Origin: Bradyrhizobium sp. SRL28
GTDB lineage: Bacteria; Pseudomonadota; Alphaproteobacteria; Rhizobiales; Xanthobacteraceae
Direction of reading: 5' to 3'
DNA: 64,000 nt
Assembly: GCF_018596315.1 (NCBI RefSeq)
Contig: NZ_JAHEAG010000001.1
Coordinates: 372,001 to 436,000 of the forward strand
Below are positions 62,488 through 64,000 of this stretch, one piece after another; the first letter of the stretch is position 1, and every line of letters starts with the position of its first letter. The notes beneath the pieces are model-generated. The model was not told the DNA's origin. It ran no database searches and saw only the letters and a list, made by a program, of their open reading frames with translations. The translations under genes and the position numbers were made by a program.

Positions 62488-64000
62488 ATGCTCTCTTCGG
62501 GTGTAAGGTCAAAACCGAGCGCATATCGGCCTGTACGCGCATTGCCTCCTCGATGGCGGCCACCAGCGCCGTCTGGTCGAACGGCTTGGAAATGCGCGGC
62601 AGGTGAGGCTGCGTGGAGCCTGGAAGCTCGGCATATCCCGTGCAGAGCACTACGGGCGTGCCGGGACGCTCGGCAGCCACTGCCTCGGCAAGCTGAAGCC
62701 CGTTCATTCCCGGCATGGCGTAATCGGTCACCACGATGTCGATCTTCGGCATTCGGGGCAGCAGCCGGACTGCCTCCTCGCCAGAGCGCGCCTCGATCAC
62801 GGCGTGGCCGAGATCATCGAGCATCGCAGCGATGCTGTCGAGAACAAGAAGGTCATCATCGACGACCAACACGGAGATGGGTCGACTGCTGCGGGATGCG
62901 GAGCGCGACGGCTCAGCCGCATGGGGCACCGGCACCTTTTCGTCCTGACAGGCGGGCAGCCAGATCTCGGCCGTGGTCCCCTCGCCGATGTGGCTCTTCA
63001 GCAGCAGCACGCCTCCGGACTGTTCGGCCAACCCTTTCACCATCGAGAGGCCGAGACCGGTTCCCTTGCCGACACCCTTGGTCGTAAAGAACGGCTCCTG
63101 CGCATGCTTCAGCGTCTCCTCGTCCATGCCGCATCCGGTGTCGCTCACCGAGAGCGCGACGTATCGCCCCTCCGCAAGGCCGTCGATGGCATGCTCTTCG
63201 CGTGCGGCGATGCTGATCACCCCGCCGCCCGCCATTATCGCATCCCGCGCATTGACGGCGAGGTTGAGGATCGCGAGCTCCAGCTGGTTGGCATCGACCT
63301 TCACATTTGCGAGTTCGATCGGAAAACGGGTCTCGACGCGGATGCCCGGAGCAAACTTCAAGAGAGCTGCCATTCCGCGCACCAGCTCCGGAACATCCAC
63401 GACGACGGGCTTGAGGTCCTGCTTGCGCGCGAATGCAAGCATGCGCTGGGTCAGCGAGGCACCCCGGAGGGCACCGTGGATCGCGTTGTCGAGGAGCCGG
63501 TGAATCCTGGGATCTTCCGGCTGGAGGCGCTTCTTCGCAAGTTCGAGGCTGCCCAGGATCACGGCGAGTATGTTGTTGAAGTCGTGGGCCACGCCGCCGG
63601 TAAGCTGTCCGACAGTCTCCATCTTCTGCGATATCGCGAGCGCGTCGCGCGTGCGCTCCAGCGCTTCCTGGGCCAGGCGGCGCTCCGTCACGTCCCGAAC
63701 GATCTTGGCGAAGCCTATGGTCTCGCCCCGCTCGTTCCGCACCACGCGAATCGTCGCCTCGGCCCAGAAGCGGTTGCCGTCCTTGCGAACGCGCCAGCCT
63801 TCGCCTGTCGACTTGCCTTCCCGCTTTGCGTCCAGAAGCATGGCATCGGGAATTCCGGAACAGCGCTCTTCGTCCGTGTGAAGGATGGCGTAGTGCGTCC
63901 CGACGATCTCGTCGCCATAGCCGATCAGCCGGTGCGCGCCGAGATTCCAGTTCGCCACCCGTCCCTCGGGGTCGAGCATGAAGATGGCGTGATCGGCCAC
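62486..64000 (-). CDS. Hybrid sensor histidine kinase (PAS-HisKA-HATPase-REC), 5'-truncated by window edge
   Basis: The visible 504 residues contain a PAS domain (1-105: HAIFMLDPEGRVANWNLGAHRLIGYGDEIVGTHYAIL with a PAC tail), a dimerisation/phosphoacceptor helix with His139 in GGVAHDFNNILAVILG, a HATPase with N-box Asn250 and G-boxes DTGCGM and GTGLGLSMVKG, and a C-terminal receiver with Asp426 in VVTDYAMPGMNG. The first codon in the window is GTG but the PAS similarity starts at once, so the gene likely extends beyond 64000. No membrane segment is seen. The signal and target are unknown. Confidence 0.92.
   Translation of the reverse strand: MADHAIFMLDPEGRVANWNLGAHRLIGYGDEIVGTHYAILHTDEERCSGIPDAMLLDAKREGKSTGEGWRVRKDGNRFWAEATIRVVRNERGETIGFAKIVRDVTERRLAQEALERTRDALAISQKMETVGQLTGGVAHDFNNILAVILGSLELAKKRLQPEDPRIHRLLDNAIHGALRGASLTQRMLAFARKQDLKPVVVDVPELVRGMAALLKFAPGIRVETRFPIELANVKVDANQLELAILNLAVNARDAIMAGGGVISIAAREEHAIDGLAEGRYVALSVSDTGCGMDEETLKHAQEPFFTTKGVGKGTGLGLSMVKGLAEQSGGVLLLKSHIGEGTTAEIWLPACQDEKVPVPHAAEPSRSASRSSRPISVLVVDDDLLVLDSIAAMLDDLGHAVIEARSGEEAVRLLPRMPKIDIVVTDYAMPGMNGLQLAEAVAAERPGTPVVLCTGYAELPGSTQPHLPRISKPFDQTALVAAIEEAMRVQADMRSVLTLHPKRA

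Overview
The window looks like chromosome of a Bradyrhizobium-type alphaproteobacterium (Rhizobiales). It is GC-rich, gene-dense and metabolically versatile. Its gaps carry the palindromic 'gtagcccgg...' and 'cgtcattgcgagc...' repeats typical of that group. I see no rRNA, tRNA, CRISPR array, phage gene or transposase. All functions below are read from translated motifs and gene order; nothing was searched against a database.

Layout. 1-5.4 kb: a truncated FAD oxidoreductase, a VOC protein, an NCS2-type permease translationally coupled to a biuret-hydrolase-like cysteine hydrolase, and a LysR regulator. 5.5-7.4 kb: a secreted NTF2-like protein and an orphan helical-barrel protein. 7.5-10.1 kb: a ureide operon (DUF3830, PuuE-type allantoinase, allantoate amidohydrolase). 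10.3-16.3 kb: an MscS channel, an LLM monooxygenase, a quinone-reductase-like MDR, DUF2889, a frameshifted PPOx-fold protein and a SulP carrier without a STAS domain. 16.8-23.9 kb: a dipeptide-type ABC operon with two tandem, very similar binding proteins.

23.9-31.7 kb is a hexonate/hexuronate locus: gntR-dctP-dctQ-dctM-dehydrogenase-uxuA on the minus strand and uxuB divergent, with a TTGG-N5-CCAA operator between them. A zinc dehydrogenase sits in place of a uronate isomerase, which suggests that L-gulonate or L-idonate is the substrate.

31.7-48.6 kb is the most coherent system. It combines tryptophan-to-anthranilate genes (formamidase, kynU, kynA) with an aerobic CoA-dependent anthranilate pathway: 2-aminobenzoate-CoA ligase, RidA, the two-domain 2-aminobenzoyl-CoA monooxygenase/reductase, an enoyl-CoA hydratase-like protein and an SDR. 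Accessory genes are two related cupins, two flavin monooxygenases, a periplasmic binding protein, an AraC regulator and a MarR regulator. Six promoter regions here share a 15-bp near-palindrome of consensus TTTTARGCTTMAARY that I infer is the MarR operator. One of these promoters has been altered by a 128-bp tandem duplication.

48.6-64 kb: a repeat-rich gap, a PlsB-like acyltransferase, a Bug-type binding protein, a small exported orphan, an alpha/beta hydrolase, a CaiB-type CoA transferase, a DHDPS-family aldolase, a phospholipase D/VTT fusion coupled to an EEP-family phosphohydrolase, a 1.4-kb stretch without supported genes, a LuxR-type regulator with a degenerate receiver, and the 3' part of a hybrid histidine kinase.
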